Below are positions 8,853 to 17,244 of a stretch of 47,403 nt of DNA, piece by piece (within the stretch, counting starts at the first letter, position 1; every line of letters begins with the position of its first letter). The DNA is from an uncultured Bacilli bacterium. Its GTDB lineage: Bacteria; Bacillota_I; Bacilli_A; RF39; UBA660. The stretch spans positions 1-47,403 of the forward strand of contig CAKOSA010000008.1 in the NCBI GenBank assembly GCA_934101865.1, in the 5' to 3' direction. The translations under genes and the position numbers were made by a program. The notes under the pieces were generated by a model, which was given only the letters and a program-made list of their open reading frames with translations, was not told the origin of the DNA and did no database searches.

Positions 8853-9512
8853 ATGAGAACATCAAAAAAATGGCTTGTAAGTGATGAATTAAAACCACTA
8901 GTAAGTAAAATAATAAAAGAAAATAGAGAAAAATATCACTATTCATTAGAAGATTTATCCACAGCCATAAATCATAAGAAAAATAGACAAACTCTACATA
9001 AGTACGAAAATGGAACCCTAAACATCCCCTATGACATACTATTTGAAATATGTAATATATTTAAAGTAGATACCAAAATCTTTGAAGAAGCAACGACAAC
9101 CGAAGAAGAACAAAGTAAAATAAACCAAAAAATAGTAAAAAACTATATGAAAAGTTTAAACCCTGAACAAGGACTAACAAGAGAAAAGGAAAAATTATTA
9201 GAAATATACAAAAACTGTGAATACAACTCTCTTGTAAAAACAGAACTAGCTATAAAAGTACCTGATGACTCTATGGCACCAATATACCAAAAAAACGATA
9301 AAGTATATTTTGAAACAAAAAAAGAATATGCAAATGGAGATGATATAATAGTAGCCATAAAACCTGGGATTCTTACCATAAGAAGACTATACAAATACCC
9401 AAAAGGAATAATATTACAAGCAATGAATCCCAAATATCAAACCATAAATATAAACATAATATCAAACGATATGATTATAGGTAAAGTAAACGGTTTTTAC
9501 CGTAAAATCTAA
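8853..9512 (+). CDS. XRE-type regulator with S24/LexA-like C-terminal domain, catalytic Lys replaced by Arg
   Basis: Cytoplasmic DNA-binding regulator of 219 residues. An N-terminal helix-turn-helix lies at about 15-75 (SLEDLSTAINHKKNRQTLHKYENG). The C-terminal S24 fold at about 125-219 includes VPDDSMAPIYQKNDKVYF, where Ser140 matches the LexA nucleophile, and NGDDIIVAIKPGILTIRRL. In LexA the last motif reads VKRL and its Lys is the general base; here Arg177 stands in that place. No Ala-Gly cleavage site is visible in the linker. It may therefore bind a ligand or dimerise without self-cleavage (inference). It is the third gene of an operon with two membrane proteins and probably controls that operon. 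It ends in a good terminator. Confidence 0.9.
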   Translation: MRTSKKWLVSDELKPLVSKIIKENREKYHYSLEDLSTAINHKKNRQTLHKYENGTLNIPYDILFEICNIFKVDTKIFEEATTTEEEQSKINQKIVKNYMKSLNPEQGLTREKEKLLEIYKNCEYNSLVKTELAIKVPDDSMAPIYQKNDKVYFETKKEYANGDDIIVAIKPGILTIRRLYKYPKGIILQAMNPKYQTININIISNDMIIGKVNGFYRKI

Positions 9513-9532
9513 CTCTTTTATAGAGTTTTTTT
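9511..9532 (+). terminator. Terminator after the S24-like regulator
   Basis: AACTCT (9511-9516), 5-base loop, AGAGTT (9522-9527), then TTTTT. The stem overlaps the stop codon. Confidence 0.75.
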
Positions 9533-9541
9533 CTTAATTAC

Positions 9542-9570
9542 TTGATTTTTATTCTCACCTATGTTATTAT
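9542..9570 (+). promoter_or_regulatory. Promoter of the DUF1292 operon, extended -10
   Basis: TTGATT (9542-9547), 17 bp, TGT-TATTAT (9562-9570). It is followed by AAGGAGG before the ATG at 9611. Confidence 0.65.
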
Positions 9571-9610
9571 TATCTTATAGTAAAGGAAAGTAAATAAAAG
9601 GAGGAAAACT

Positions 9611-9847
9611 ATGAATAAGTTTAAAGTAAGAGACGAAAATGGCATCGAAAGAGAAGCAACCATAATAACAAAAATAGAAGAAAATCAAGTAAATTACCTA
9701 GTATATACAATAGATAGAGATGCACAAACAAGCAACATATTTGTATCAAAATTGTTAAATGGCAATTTAGAAGATATACAAAATCCCGAAGAAAAACAAA
9801 AAATAAATGAACTAGTAAAACACATAATAAAATTAGGGGCAGAATAG
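9611..9847 (+). CDS. DUF1292 family small protein
   Basis: It has 78 residues and no membrane segment. The pattern of FKVRDENGIEREATIITKIEENQVNYLVYTIDRD followed by an Asn-rich strand and a helical, charged C-terminus fits DUF1292 (YrzB-like) proteins, which are small, common in Firmicutes and without assigned function. It is slightly shorter than most. The ribosome site AAGGAGG is strong. The next gene, encoding a tail-anchored Pro-rich protein, begins 10 bases later and is presumably co-expressed. In other Bacilli DUF1292 genes often sit near yrrK and udk, which is not the case here. Confidence 0.8.
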   Translation: MNKFKVRDENGIEREATIITKIEENQVNYLVYTIDRDAQTSNIFVSKLLNGNLEDIQNPEEKQKINELVKHIIKLGAE

Positions 9848-9857
9848 AGGTGAAAAG

Positions 9858-10649
9858 ATGAAACAAGAAAGCTTAGCACTAAAATTAGAAGGAAATGCAA
9901 TAGTAAATCCCAGTAATGTAAATATGACAAATTCAGTTATAACCTTATCAAAAGTAGGTATACCCAAAATAGCAAATTTCTATAATAACAAAAAAATACT
10001 ATTAGCAATAAAACCAGATAAAATAAAAATAGGGTTAGATAATGTGATAGTAGTACCAGAAGAAATAAATATAGAAAATACTCAATCCATAAATGTAAGA
10101 AATACATACGTAGCAACAGCTAAAAAAGAAGTAATTAATGAGGCTATAGAATTAATAAATAATCTAAAAAGTTTTAAAGATTTAGTAAAAGTTCCGACAT
10201 TGGCACCTACCCCAGAACCCCCAATAGCACCAACCCCAGTATTTGTGGAACCAGAAATAAAACCATTAGAACCAGTAAATATAGCACCAGAAGCCCCAAA
10301 TACAGACGCACTTCCCAAAGTAAGTGAAAACACATTTTTTGATTTAAATAAAGTTCCAACTATTGATGAAATAGATGCAAATCCAAAGGTAGCTGAGGTC
10401 CCAACCTTTGATGGAAGTAAAGAAATAAATTTACAAAATGCCTTAAATAATGTGTTAGATAACTCGACACTAAATGAAACAAATATACCAAAACAAACAA
10501 TACCAAATATAATAACAGATACACCAAATAATTCTGGACACATAAAAAGTAAATTTGTTCCAATACTATTTATTATAATATTCTTAGCTGCTTGTGGATT
10601 TGCCGTTTATGAAGCCATTAATTACTTAAAAATAACAGGAAAAATATAA
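9858..10649 (+). CDS. Tail-anchored protein with Pro-rich linker
   Basis: Not recognised. It has 263 residues. About 1-110 is a beta-rich globular region followed by one helix. About 112-148 is a Pro/Ala/Glu linker (APTPEPP repeats). About 150-225 is Asn/Asp-rich with FFDLNKVPTIDEIDANPKV. A single transmembrane helix lies at about 233-252, close to the C-terminus, with a short LKITGKI tail. There is no signal peptide, so most of the protein faces the cytoplasm if inserted as a tail anchor. The style resembles the Asn/Pro-rich protein at the start of the window. It sits in one unit with the DUF1292 gene; the ribosome site is GAGGTG. A membrane scaffold role is a guess. Confidence 0.85.
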   Translation: MKQESLALKLEGNAIVNPSNVNMTNSVITLSKVGIPKIANFYNNKKILLAIKPDKIKIGLDNVIVVPEEINIENTQSINVRNTYVATAKKEVINEAIELINNLKSFKDLVKVPTLAPTPEPPIAPTPVFVEPEIKPLEPVNIAPEAPNTDALPKVSENTFFDLNKVPTIDEIDANPKVAEVPTFDGSKEINLQNALNNVLDNSTLNETNIPKQTIPNIITDTPNNSGHIKSKFVPILFIIIFLAACGFAVYEAINYLKITGKI

Positions 10650-10678
10650 GAGACAGATTTAATTATCAGTCTCTTTTC
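10649..10678. terminator. Bidirectional terminator between convergent genes
   Basis: AGAGAC (10649-10654) pairs with GTCTCT (10669-10674), with an inner GAT/ATC pairing, then TTTTCTT. It lies between the tail-anchored protein gene and queH and includes both stops. Confidence 0.75.
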
Positions 10679-11261
10679 TTTCAGAATACTTACAACCACA
10701 ATAATTTTGCCTATAAAGATTAAACTTTTTTGAAAGTTCAATACTCTCCTTGTACCCATTATCCTTCTTAAAATCACTATAAAGCCACTTAACACCATAC
10801 CTCTCTCCTACACTATGCCCTATCATATTAATAACCTCTGCATTTTTATAAGGACTAACCGTAAGAGTACTACAAAAAAAATCAAATCCCATTTCTTTAG
10901 CAACAGAGGCACACTTTTCAAGCCTGATTCGAAAACATCTACTACATCTTTTACCACCCTCAGGCTCGTTCTCGGTACCCCTAATTGCTCTTTCAAAGAC
11001 CTCATTATCATAATCACAATCCAAAAATTTCCCTTTCCCCAAGTCATTAATTAGCCTAATTTGTTCTTCTTTTCTTTTAAAATATTCCCTATCGGGGCTA
11101 ATGTTAGGATTATAATATATAACAGTAATATCAAACCAATTACTAAGATACTGAATAACATAACTACTACAAGGACCACAACAACTATGAAGTAAAATGC
11201 TCTTTTTTTCTTGTAAATTATTTACAGTTTCCAAAAATAAATTTTTATAATAATTCTTCAT
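10659..11261 (-). CDS. queH: Epoxyqueuosine reductase QueH
   Basis: Catalyses the last step of queuosine synthesis in tRNA, reducing epoxyqueuosine to queuosine; QueH is the non-cobalamin alternative to QueG. The 200 residues show the family pattern: LLHSCCGPCSSYV (Cys27, Cys28, Cys31), YYNPNISPDREYFKR, GGKRCSRCFRIRL (Cys106, Cys109) and YRQNYCGCKYS (Cys188, Cys190). These cysteines supply the [4Fe-4S] and adjacent metal site. It has its own promoter, divergent from the thioredoxin-like gene. No other queuosine synthesis gene is in the window, although the two membrane proteins at 7539-8848 may be related to precursor transport. Confidence 0.95.
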   Translation of the reverse strand: MKNYYKNLFLETVNNLQEKKSILLHSCCGPCSSYVIQYLSNWFDITVIYYNPNISPDREYFKRKEEQIRLINDLGKGKFLDCDYDNEVFERAIRGTENEPEGGKRCSRCFRIRLEKCASVAKEMGFDFFCSTLTVSPYKNAEVINMIGHSVGERYGVKWLYSDFKKDNGYKESIELSKKFNLYRQNYCGCKYSERKETDN

Positions 11262-11287
11262 AAAATCGCCTCATTTACATATAGCTT

Positions 11288-11296
11288 ATTATAGCA
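11288..11296 (-). promoter_or_regulatory. Extended -10 promoter of queH
   Basis: On the minus strand TGC-TATAAT, with TATAAT at 11293-11288. No convincing -35 is seen at 17 bp. It is back to back with the promoter of the gene at 11364. Confidence 0.6.
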
Positions 11297-11313
11297 CAAT
11301 TATCTCAAAAAAC

Positions 11314-11342
11314 TTTACAAAAACTAAAAATACTGCTAAAAT
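11314..11342 (+). promoter_or_regulatory. Promoter of thioredoxin-like gene and trmL, extended -10
   Basis: TTTACA (11314-11319), 17 bp, TGC-TAAAAT (11334-11342). Both boxes are identical to those of the ywiB promoter at 2945. Confidence 0.75.
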
Positions 11343-11363
11343 ATAAATAGAAAGTGGTGAAAT

Positions 11364-11846
11364 ATGAAAAAAATTCCAAAGAAAAACTATTTTTTATTAG
11401 CCCTTGTCTTTCTTGTAACAATTGCCCTCTTATATTATTTTTATATGTGGTATTCAGCTTATGACTCTCATCAAACAAAGACAAGCGTTATGGAAGGATA
11501 TATAAACGTTGTAAATTACAATGAAATAAACAATTGTATCCTAGAAAATGAAAAAGTATACGTATATGTGTCAAAAACCAATGACAATAACATAACTACT
11601 TTTGAAAAAGAATTCAAAAAAGATTTATCACGAGAACACATAAAAAATAAGATACTATATATGAATATAAGTAGTATATTAAATAATAATAAAAATCTAA
11701 AATACGGATTATCAGAAAATACAGTACCTTGCATTTTAATATTCAAAAACGGTGACCTTGAAAGCACATATAACATTAAAGAAAACGGTTATAGTTCTGA
11801 TAAAACAATTGCCTTTCTTATCAGTAAAGGAGTAAAAGATATATGA
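11364..11846 (+). CDS. Membrane-anchored thioredoxin-like protein without CxxC
   Basis: It has 160 residues. One transmembrane helix at about 9-29 is followed by an extracytoplasmic domain. The later part reads like a thioredoxin fold: a strand KVYVYVSK, then helix, the strand ILYMNIS, and NTVPCILIFKNGDL, where the Val-Pro precedes a strand as in the cis-Pro loop of thioredoxins. The CxxC active site is absent: the position after YVYVSK has TNDN. One cysteine follows the cis-Pro-like residue. It is therefore probably not a disulfide oxidoreductase, and may be a structural or chaperone-like member. The trmL start overlaps its stop in ATGA. Fold assignment is moderate. Confidence 0.7.
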   Translation: MKKIPKKNYFLLALVFLVTIALLYYFYMWYSAYDSHQTKTSVMEGYINVVNYNEINNCILENEKVYVYVSKTNDNNITTFEKEFKKDLSREHIKNKILYMNISSILNNNKNLKYGLSENTVPCILIFKNGDLESTYNIKENGYSSDKTIAFLISKGVKDI

Positions 11847-12352
11847 TAAACATAGTATTATATGAGCCAGAAATACCAGAAAATACAGGCAATATAATGA
11901 GAACAGCAGTAGCCTTTGATGCTACACTACATTTAATAAGACCATTTGGTTTTATTTTTGATGAAAAAAGATTAAAACGAAGTGGAGCAGGTTATATAGA
12001 TAAAGTAAAATATAAAATATATGATGATTATGAAGACTTTATAAATCAAAATCAAGGAAAATATTATTACTTTACAAGATACGGTCATAACTCTCCAGAT
12101 AAATTCAATTTCTGTAAAACAGAAGAAAAAATATATTTAATATTTGGCAAAGAAAGTACCGGAATTCCCAAAGAAATATTACAAGGCCACATAGAAAACT
12201 GTATAAGAATACCAACCACTGATGGAGTTAGAAGCCTTAATCTTTCCAATTGTGTAGCCATTGGTGTTTATGAAGTGATAAAACAACAAAATTATGCCCA
12301 TCTTTTAACAGATGAACCATTCAAAGGCAAGGACTATTTAGAAAGAGAATAA
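11843..12352 (+). CDS. trmL: tRNA (cytidine/uridine-34-2'-O)-methyltransferase TrmL
   Basis: SPOUT-family methyltransferase that modifies the wobble ribose of certain leucine tRNAs using S-adenosylmethionine. The 169 residues match the minimal YibK/CspR size. Motifs are PEIPENTGNIMRTA near the start, FGKESTGIP at 101-109, and RIPTTDGVRSLNLSNCVAI at 122-140, which together build the knotted cofactor site. Translationally coupled to the upstream gene by a four-base overlap. A terminator hairpin lies 67 bases after the stop. Confidence 0.96.
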   Translation: MINIVLYEPEIPENTGNIMRTAVAFDATLHLIRPFGFIFDEKRLKRSGAGYIDKVKYKIYDDYEDFINQNQGKYYYFTRYGHNSPDKFNFCKTEEKIYLIFGKESTGIPKEILQGHIENCIRIPTTDGVRSLNLSNCVAIGVYEVIKQQNYAHLLTDEPFKGKDYLERE

Positions 12353-12419
12353 CTACAAAAAAATAAAAAACGTAAAATAAATAATACAGAAATAAAAAAA
12401 CTGCATATTATTTTATACC

Positions 12420-12453
12420 GAACTTTACAAAATTAAGTTAAAGTTCTTTTTTT
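12420..12453 (+). terminator. Terminator after trmL
   Basis: GAACTTTA (12420-12427) pairs with TAAAGTTC (12439-12446), followed by TTTTTTT. The stretch 12353-12419 before it is A-rich and holds no gene I can see. Confidence 0.75.
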
Positions 12454-12482
12454 GACTAATTAATATTTTTTTTATCCTACTA

Positions 12483-12511
12483 TGGACTTTTTTACAGGAA
12501 TTTGGTAAAAT
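12483..12511 (+). promoter_or_regulatory. Promoter of DUF951-abgT-ychF-pepF
   Basis: TGGACT (12483-12488), 17 bp, TGG-TAAAAT (12503-12511). A TTGACT at 12452-12457 directly after the terminator is an alternative -35, but it has no well-placed -10. Confidence 0.55.
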
Positions 12512-12530
12512 AAATTTAGGTTGGTGATTT

Positions 12531-12713
12531 ATGAACAATTATAAAATAGGAAGTATTATTGAATTAAAAAAAACACATCCCTGTGGCAATAATATATTTG
12601 AAATCATACGACTAGGAGTTGATATCAAACTAAAATGCAAAGAGTGTGGACACATCGTAATGCTAGATAGAATAGAATTAAATAAGAAGATTAAAAAGGT
12701 GGTACAAGAATGA
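12531..12713 (+). CDS. DUF951 family small protein (YyzM-like)
   Basis: It has 60 residues. The motifs ELKKTHPCGNNIFEIIRLG, DIKLKCKECGHIVML and RIELNKKIKKV match the DUF951 family closely. The HPCG and CKECG cysteines suggest a small zinc-binding or SH3-like RNA-associated fold, but function is unknown. In Bacillus the homologue yyzM lies beside ychF and the rpsF operon, and the same association is seen here, with ychF two genes downstream. The stop overlaps the AbgT start in ATGA. Confidence 0.92.
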   Translation: MNNYKIGSIIELKKTHPCGNNIFEIIRLGVDIKLKCKECGHIVMLDRIELNKKIKKVVQE

Positions 12714-14248
12714 AAAAGAAAAAAGAATTTAGATTACATCCAGCACTAGTGTTTCTAATACTAACACTTATAATAATGATAGTAAGTAGTATCGGAGGAA
12801 TTCTTAACCTAGAAACAAGTTATTATTCTGCCAATGCCGTAACTGGAGATTTAGAAACCCAAAGAATAGTAATAAATAATCTCTTTAATAGGACAGGTAT
12901 ACAATACCTAATAAGTAATATGTTAACAAATTTCCTTAATTTCGCACCCTTAGGTAACCTAATAATAGGCCTACTAGGTGTAGGAGTAGCATATAAATCA
13001 GGATTTCTAAATTCCCTATTTAGGATGATAAGCCCAAAAGTATCAAGAAAACTAATAACATTTATAGTAGTTTTAATAGGAGTCCTTTCTTCAATGTTTT
13101 TTGAAGTAGGATATGTAATAATAATTCCCTTAGCGGCAATACTATTTCTAAATTTAGGAAGGCACCCATCTGCAGGAATATGTGCAGCCTTTGCTGGTAT
13201 AACTTTTGGTTATGGAGCTAACATAGTTGTAAATGGCTTAGATAGTACTCTTCTAAAATACAGTAAAGCATCAGCAGCCATATTAGATTCCAGTTATAAA
13301 GTTCATCTTCAAGGAAATATATTTTTAACGATAGTATGCACTATTCTAATTGCTTATATAGGAATGCTAGTAACAGAAAAATATATAATACCAAAATTAG
13401 GACGATATAATTTTGATGAAGAAGATCCCGATAGAGAACACATAATAACTAAAAAAGAAAAAAAAGGAGTAATAATTTCCCTATTAGTAGGGATAGTAAT
13501 TCTAATGATATTAATATATTGTATCATACCAGGATTACCATTATCAGGACTATTCCTATATTTAAAAGACAATTTATACGTAGATCAATTATTTGGAGAC
13601 AATTCATACTTTAAGCAAGGAGTAGTATTCTTAGCAAGTACTTTCCTAGTTATAGAAGGCCTTATATACGGTTTGAGAGTAGGAACAATAAAAAATAGCC
13701 GTGATTTAGTATCAGGAATGAACTACTATCTAAAAGGTTTCTCTTCTCTACTAGTATTAATATTCTTTGCTTCCCAATTTTGTATGATATTCAAAGAAAC
13801 AAATATCGGAATATTTATAGTTGCCTCTCTTACAGAAGTACTATCAAATTTACAATTAACAGGAATACTTCTAGTAGTAGTATCCTTCATAATGATAGGA
13901 ATATCAACTATATTTGTTCCCGCTGCCGGTACAAAATGGGCCATAATAGCTCCTGTAATGGTTCCCCTATTTATGCAAAGTTCCTTAACACCAGAATTTG
14001 CAAGTGCCGTATTTAGAGCCGCAGATAGTTCCCTAAAAGGAATAACGCCCCTCTTTACTTACTTTGTAATACTAATAGGATTTTTACAAATATATGATAA
14101 AAGAAAAAACGATACCGTAACAATAACCGATGCAATGAGTCTAATGGCTCCTTACACCATTGCCCTTACTATACTTTGGTTTATAGTAATACTAGGATTT
14201 TATATCGTAGGTATCCCAATAGGAATAAATACAAGTGTAACATTATAG
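12710..14248 (+). CDS. AbgT family transporter
   Basis: Inner-membrane transporter of the AbgT family, whose characterised members carry p-aminobenzoyl-glutamate or export sulfonamides. It has 512 residues and ten or more transmembrane segments. Recognisable parts are MKKKKEFRLHPALVFLILT at the start, GRHPSAGICAAFAGITFGYG in the central re-entrant region, FVPAAGTKWAIIAPVMVPL and the C-terminal ADSSLKGITPLFTYF. The substrate is not certain. The gene starts inside the stop of the DUF951 gene and is 15 bases from ychF, so it is in an otherwise housekeeping operon. The oligopeptidase gene downstream could supply or consume peptide-like compounds, which is only a suggestion. Confidence 0.9.
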   Translation: MKKKKEFRLHPALVFLILTLIIMIVSSIGGILNLETSYYSANAVTGDLETQRIVINNLFNRTGIQYLISNMLTNFLNFAPLGNLIIGLLGVGVAYKSGFLNSLFRMISPKVSRKLITFIVVLIGVLSSMFFEVGYVIIIPLAAILFLNLGRHPSAGICAAFAGITFGYGANIVVNGLDSTLLKYSKASAAILDSSYKVHLQGNIFLTIVCTILIAYIGMLVTEKYIIPKLGRYNFDEEDPDREHIITKKEKKGVIISLLVGIVILMILIYCIIPGLPLSGLFLYLKDNLYVDQLFGDNSYFKQGVVFLASTFLVIEGLIYGLRVGTIKNSRDLVSGMNYYLKGFSSLLVLIFFASQFCMIFKETNIGIFIVASLTEVLSNLQLTGILLVVVSFIMIGISTIFVPAAGTKWAIIAPVMVPLFMQSSLTPEFASAVFRAADSSLKGITPLFTYFVILIGFLQIYDKRKNDTVTITDAMSLMAPYTIALTILWFIVILGFYIVGIPIGINTSVTL

Positions 14249-14263
14249 AAAGAAGATGATAAA

Positions 14264-15364
14264 ATGAGTTTAACAGCAGGTATAATAGGATTACCAAATG
14301 TCGGAAAATCAACCCTATTTAATGCCATAACAAAAAAACATATTCTAGCTGCTAATTATCCCTTTGCAACAATAGACCCAAACGTTGGAATAGTAACAGT
14401 ACCAGATAAAAGAATGGAAGTATTAAATAATATGTATATTCCCGAAAGATTAATACCAACAACTTATGAGTTTACAGATATAGCTGGTCTTGTCAAAGGA
14501 GCTTCTCAGGGAGAAGGATTAGGAAACAAATTCCTTTCCCATATAAGAGAGACGGATGCCGTAGTTGAAGTAGTTAGATGCTTTGAAGATACAAATATAT
14601 TACACGTTGATGGAGATGTAAATCCCATAAGAGATATTGAAGTAATAAATCTTGAGTTAATTTTAGCTGACCTCGAAATAATCCAAAACAGATTAAATAA
14701 AACCTCAAAAAAAGCCCAGATGACAAAAAATAAAGAAGAATTAAAAGAAATAGAACTATTAGAAAGAATAAAAGAAAACCTTGAAAAAAATATTCCTGCT
14801 CGTAAATTAGGTTTAGACGAAGAAGAAAAGAAAATAATATCCTCTTTTAATCTAATTACCCTAAAGCCAGTAATATATGTAGCCAATGTTGGCGAAGAAG
14901 ATATCTTAGTAGGAACCAACAAATACGTTGAAGAAGTAAAAAAATATGCTGAACAAGAACAAAGTGAAACAGTAATGATATGTGCTAAAATAGAAAGCGA
15001 ATTAGTAGAATTACCAGATGACGAAAAACAATTATTCCTAGAAGAATTACAAATAGACGAAAGCGGACTTGATAAACTAATAAAGAAAACATACAAACTA
15101 TTAGGCCTTGCCACTTACTTTACAGTAGGACCTGATGAAGTAAGAGCTTGGACATTCACTAAAGGAATGAAAGCTCCAGAATGTGCCGGTATAATTCACT
15201 CAGACTTTGAAAGAGGTTTCATAAAAGCCGAAGTAATGAGTTATGATGATCTTGTTTCTTGTGGCAGTGAAAAAGACGTCAAAGAAAACGGAAAAATGCG
15301 TCTTGAAGGAAAAGACTATATAATGCAAGATGGCGATATCTGTCACTTTCGATTTAACGTGTAA
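14264..15364 (+). CDS. ychF: Redox-regulated ribosome-associated ATPase YchF
   Basis: Obg-related P-loop ATPase that binds ribosomes and responds to oxidative stress. The 366 residues are family length. Walker A is GLPNVGKSTLFNAI (9-22). DIAGLVKGASQGEGLGNKFL carries the switch region. A coiled helical hairpin of Lys/Glu-rich sequence lies at about 125-190. The C-terminal TGS domain ends DYIMQDGDICHFRFNV, which is the usual terminus. It is in the DUF951-abgT-ychF-pepF unit, 12 bases before pepF. Confidence 0.98.
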   Translation: MSLTAGIIGLPNVGKSTLFNAITKKHILAANYPFATIDPNVGIVTVPDKRMEVLNNMYIPERLIPTTYEFTDIAGLVKGASQGEGLGNKFLSHIRETDAVVEVVRCFEDTNILHVDGDVNPIRDIEVINLELILADLEIIQNRLNKTSKKAQMTKNKEELKEIELLERIKENLEKNIPARKLGLDEEEKKIISSFNLITLKPVIYVANVGEEDILVGTNKYVEEVKKYAEQEQSETVMICAKIESELVELPDDEKQLFLEELQIDESGLDKLIKKTYKLLGLATYFTVGPDEVRAWTFTKGMKAPECAGIIHSDFERGFIKAEVMSYDDLVSCGSEKDVKENGKMRLEGKDYIMQDGDICHFRFNV

Positions 15365-15376
15365 AGGAGAGAAAAA

Positions 15377-17155
15377 ATGAAAAAAAGAAAAGAAATAGAT
15401 GTAAACTACACCTGGGATTTAACTCCTATTTATAAAAATGAGGAAGAATTTAATAAAGAATATAAAGAAGTATCTGCATTAGTAGATACTTTTGCCACTC
15501 ATAAAGATACAATGTTACAAACCGCTGAAAATTTATACAAGACAATTACAATTTATAATGAAATAACCCGAAAAATAACCAAACTATATGTGTATGCCAA
15601 TCTCATTTATGATGAAGACACATCCAATAACAATTCTGCATCAAGAAGAGGAAAAGTAATTAACCTAGATGATAAATTTGAAAACATATCCTATTTTTAT
15701 GTACCAAATATATTAGAAAAAGACTATACAGATATAGAAAAAATGTATAAAGAATATCCACCCCTAAAAGAGTACAAAATACCCCTAAAAAATATATTTA
15801 GATATAAAACCCATACTCTATCTAAAACAGAAGAAAATATTCTATCAACCATATCATCCCTATTAGGTAAAAACGAAGATATATACGAATTACTAAAAGA
15901 AAGTGATATGGAATTCGATAATATAGAAATAAACGGAAAAAAAGAAAAATTAAATGATACAAACTATAAAATATATATAGAAAGTCCCGATAGATTCATT
16001 AGAGAAAAAGCCTTCAAAACCCTCTATAAAACATATAAACAATTTTCAAATACATATGCAACAACCCTTTATAATCACATAAAAGAAAATACAGTTATAT
16101 CAAAATTAAGAAAATACCCCTCATCCCTTGAAGCATCCCTTTATCCCGACGAACTAACTCCTGAAATATATAACAATCTAATAAATACCATAAACAATAA
16201 CCTCTCAACAATATACAAATATTACCAATTAAGAAAACAAGTATTAAATCTAGATACACTACATCTTTATGATGTATACGCACCTCTCGTAGAGAAATAC
16301 ACCAAAAAATACACTTTTGAAGAAGGCAAAGAAATAGTCTTAAAAGCCCTTGAACCATTAGGCCCCGAATACAGAAAAATACTAGATAAAGCCTTTGCCC
16401 AAAAATGGATAGACGTATATCCAAACGAAGGAAAAAGAACCGGAGGCTATTCCGGAGGTTGTTATGATACATATCCATACATTTTACTAAACTATCAAGA
16501 CAAATACGATGACGTATCAACCCTCGCCCACGAACTAGGCCATTCCGTTCATAGCTACTATTCTAGAACAAATAACCCATATCAAAATAGCGGATATGCA
16601 ATATTTGTAGCCGAAGTAGCATCAACAGTAAATGAGTTGTTATTAGCCAAATATCTCTTAAAAACTAGTACTTCAAAAGAAGAAAAACTCTATATATTAA
16701 ATAACTTAATGGAGTTATTTAGAGCCACTATTTATCGCCAAACAATGTTTGCAGAATTTGAAAAACAGGCCTATAATCTCGTCGAAAAAGAAGAAGTACT
16801 AACTAGTGAAAAAATGTCCAATATCTATTACGATTTAAATAAAAAATACTTCGGTAAAGATACTTTTATAGATGAAGAAATAAAGTACGAATGGGCCCGA
16901 ATCCCCCATTTCTATTATGATTTCTATGTATATAAATATGCAACAGGCCTATCGGCAGCCGTTTATATAGTTGAGAACGTAATATCAAATAACCAAACAA
17001 ATAAATACATAGACTTCTTAAAATGCGGTATTACAAAAAATCCCCTAGATTCATTAAAATTAGCCGGTGTTGATTTAAGTAAACCAAAAGTAGTCGAAGA
17101 TGCCATAAAATATTTTGATAAAGTAATAGAGAATTTTAAAGAATTACAAAAATAA
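15377..17155 (+). CDS. pepF: Oligoendopeptidase F (M3B family)
   Basis: Cytoplasmic zinc metallopeptidase that degrades oligopeptides. The 592 residues fit PepF. The active site is HELGH at 385-389, with the third zinc ligand Glu413 in FVAEVASTVNE. GGYSGGCYDTYPYILLNY and EYARIPHFYYDF-like (YEWARIPHFYYDFYVYKYAT) sequence are typical of the family. The coding strand is strikingly C-rich and G-poor in places; for example, bases 16021-16080 contain 14 C and 1 G by hand count. It is the last gene of its operon and is followed directly by the rpsF promoter. No hairpin terminator is visible between them. Confidence 0.97.
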   Translation: MKKRKEIDVNYTWDLTPIYKNEEEFNKEYKEVSALVDTFATHKDTMLQTAENLYKTITIYNEITRKITKLYVYANLIYDEDTSNNNSASRRGKVINLDDKFENISYFYVPNILEKDYTDIEKMYKEYPPLKEYKIPLKNIFRYKTHTLSKTEENILSTISSLLGKNEDIYELLKESDMEFDNIEINGKKEKLNDTNYKIYIESPDRFIREKAFKTLYKTYKQFSNTYATTLYNHIKENTVISKLRKYPSSLEASLYPDELTPEIYNNLINTINNNLSTIYKYYQLRKQVLNLDTLHLYDVYAPLVEKYTKKYTFEEGKEIVLKALEPLGPEYRKILDKAFAQKWIDVYPNEGKRTGGYSGGCYDTYPYILLNYQDKYDDVSTLAHELGHSVHSYYSRTNNPYQNSGYAIFVAEVASTVNELLLAKYLLKTSTSKEEKLYILNNLMELFRATIYRQTMFAEFEKQAYNLVEKEEVLTSEKMSNIYYDLNKKYFGKDTFIDEEIKYEWARIPHFYYDFYVYKYATGLSAAVYIVENVISNNQTNKYIDFLKCGITKNPLDSLKLAGVDLSKPKVVEDAIKYFDKVIENFKELQK

Positions 17156-17156
17156 C

Positions 17157-17185
17157 TTTACTTTAACAAAAAACTTTGATATAAT
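17157..17185 (+). promoter_or_regulatory. Promoter of rpsF-ssb-rpsR, extended -10
   Basis: TTTACT (17157-17162), 17 bp, TGA-TATAAT (17177-17185). The expected transcription start is near 17192. Confidence 0.8.
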
Positions 17186-17191
17186 AATGCG

Positions 17192-17239
17192 TGAGCGAAA
17201 GCTCCTTGCCTGAAAAGGCCATAAGACCATAAGGAGGTG
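17192..17239 (+). promoter_or_regulatory. Structured 5' leader of rpsF, probable S6:S18 autoregulatory site
   Basis: GAGC-GAAA-GCTC (17193-17204) is a hairpin with a GNRA-type loop. GCC (17208-17210) pairs with GGC (17217-17219). CCTT (17204-17207) can pair with AAGG of the ribosome site (17231-17234). Bacterial rpsF leaders are known to bind the S6:S18 complex; this leader has the right place and size, but I cannot confirm the consensus binding loop. Confidence 0.55.
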
Positions 17240-17244
17240 TACAA

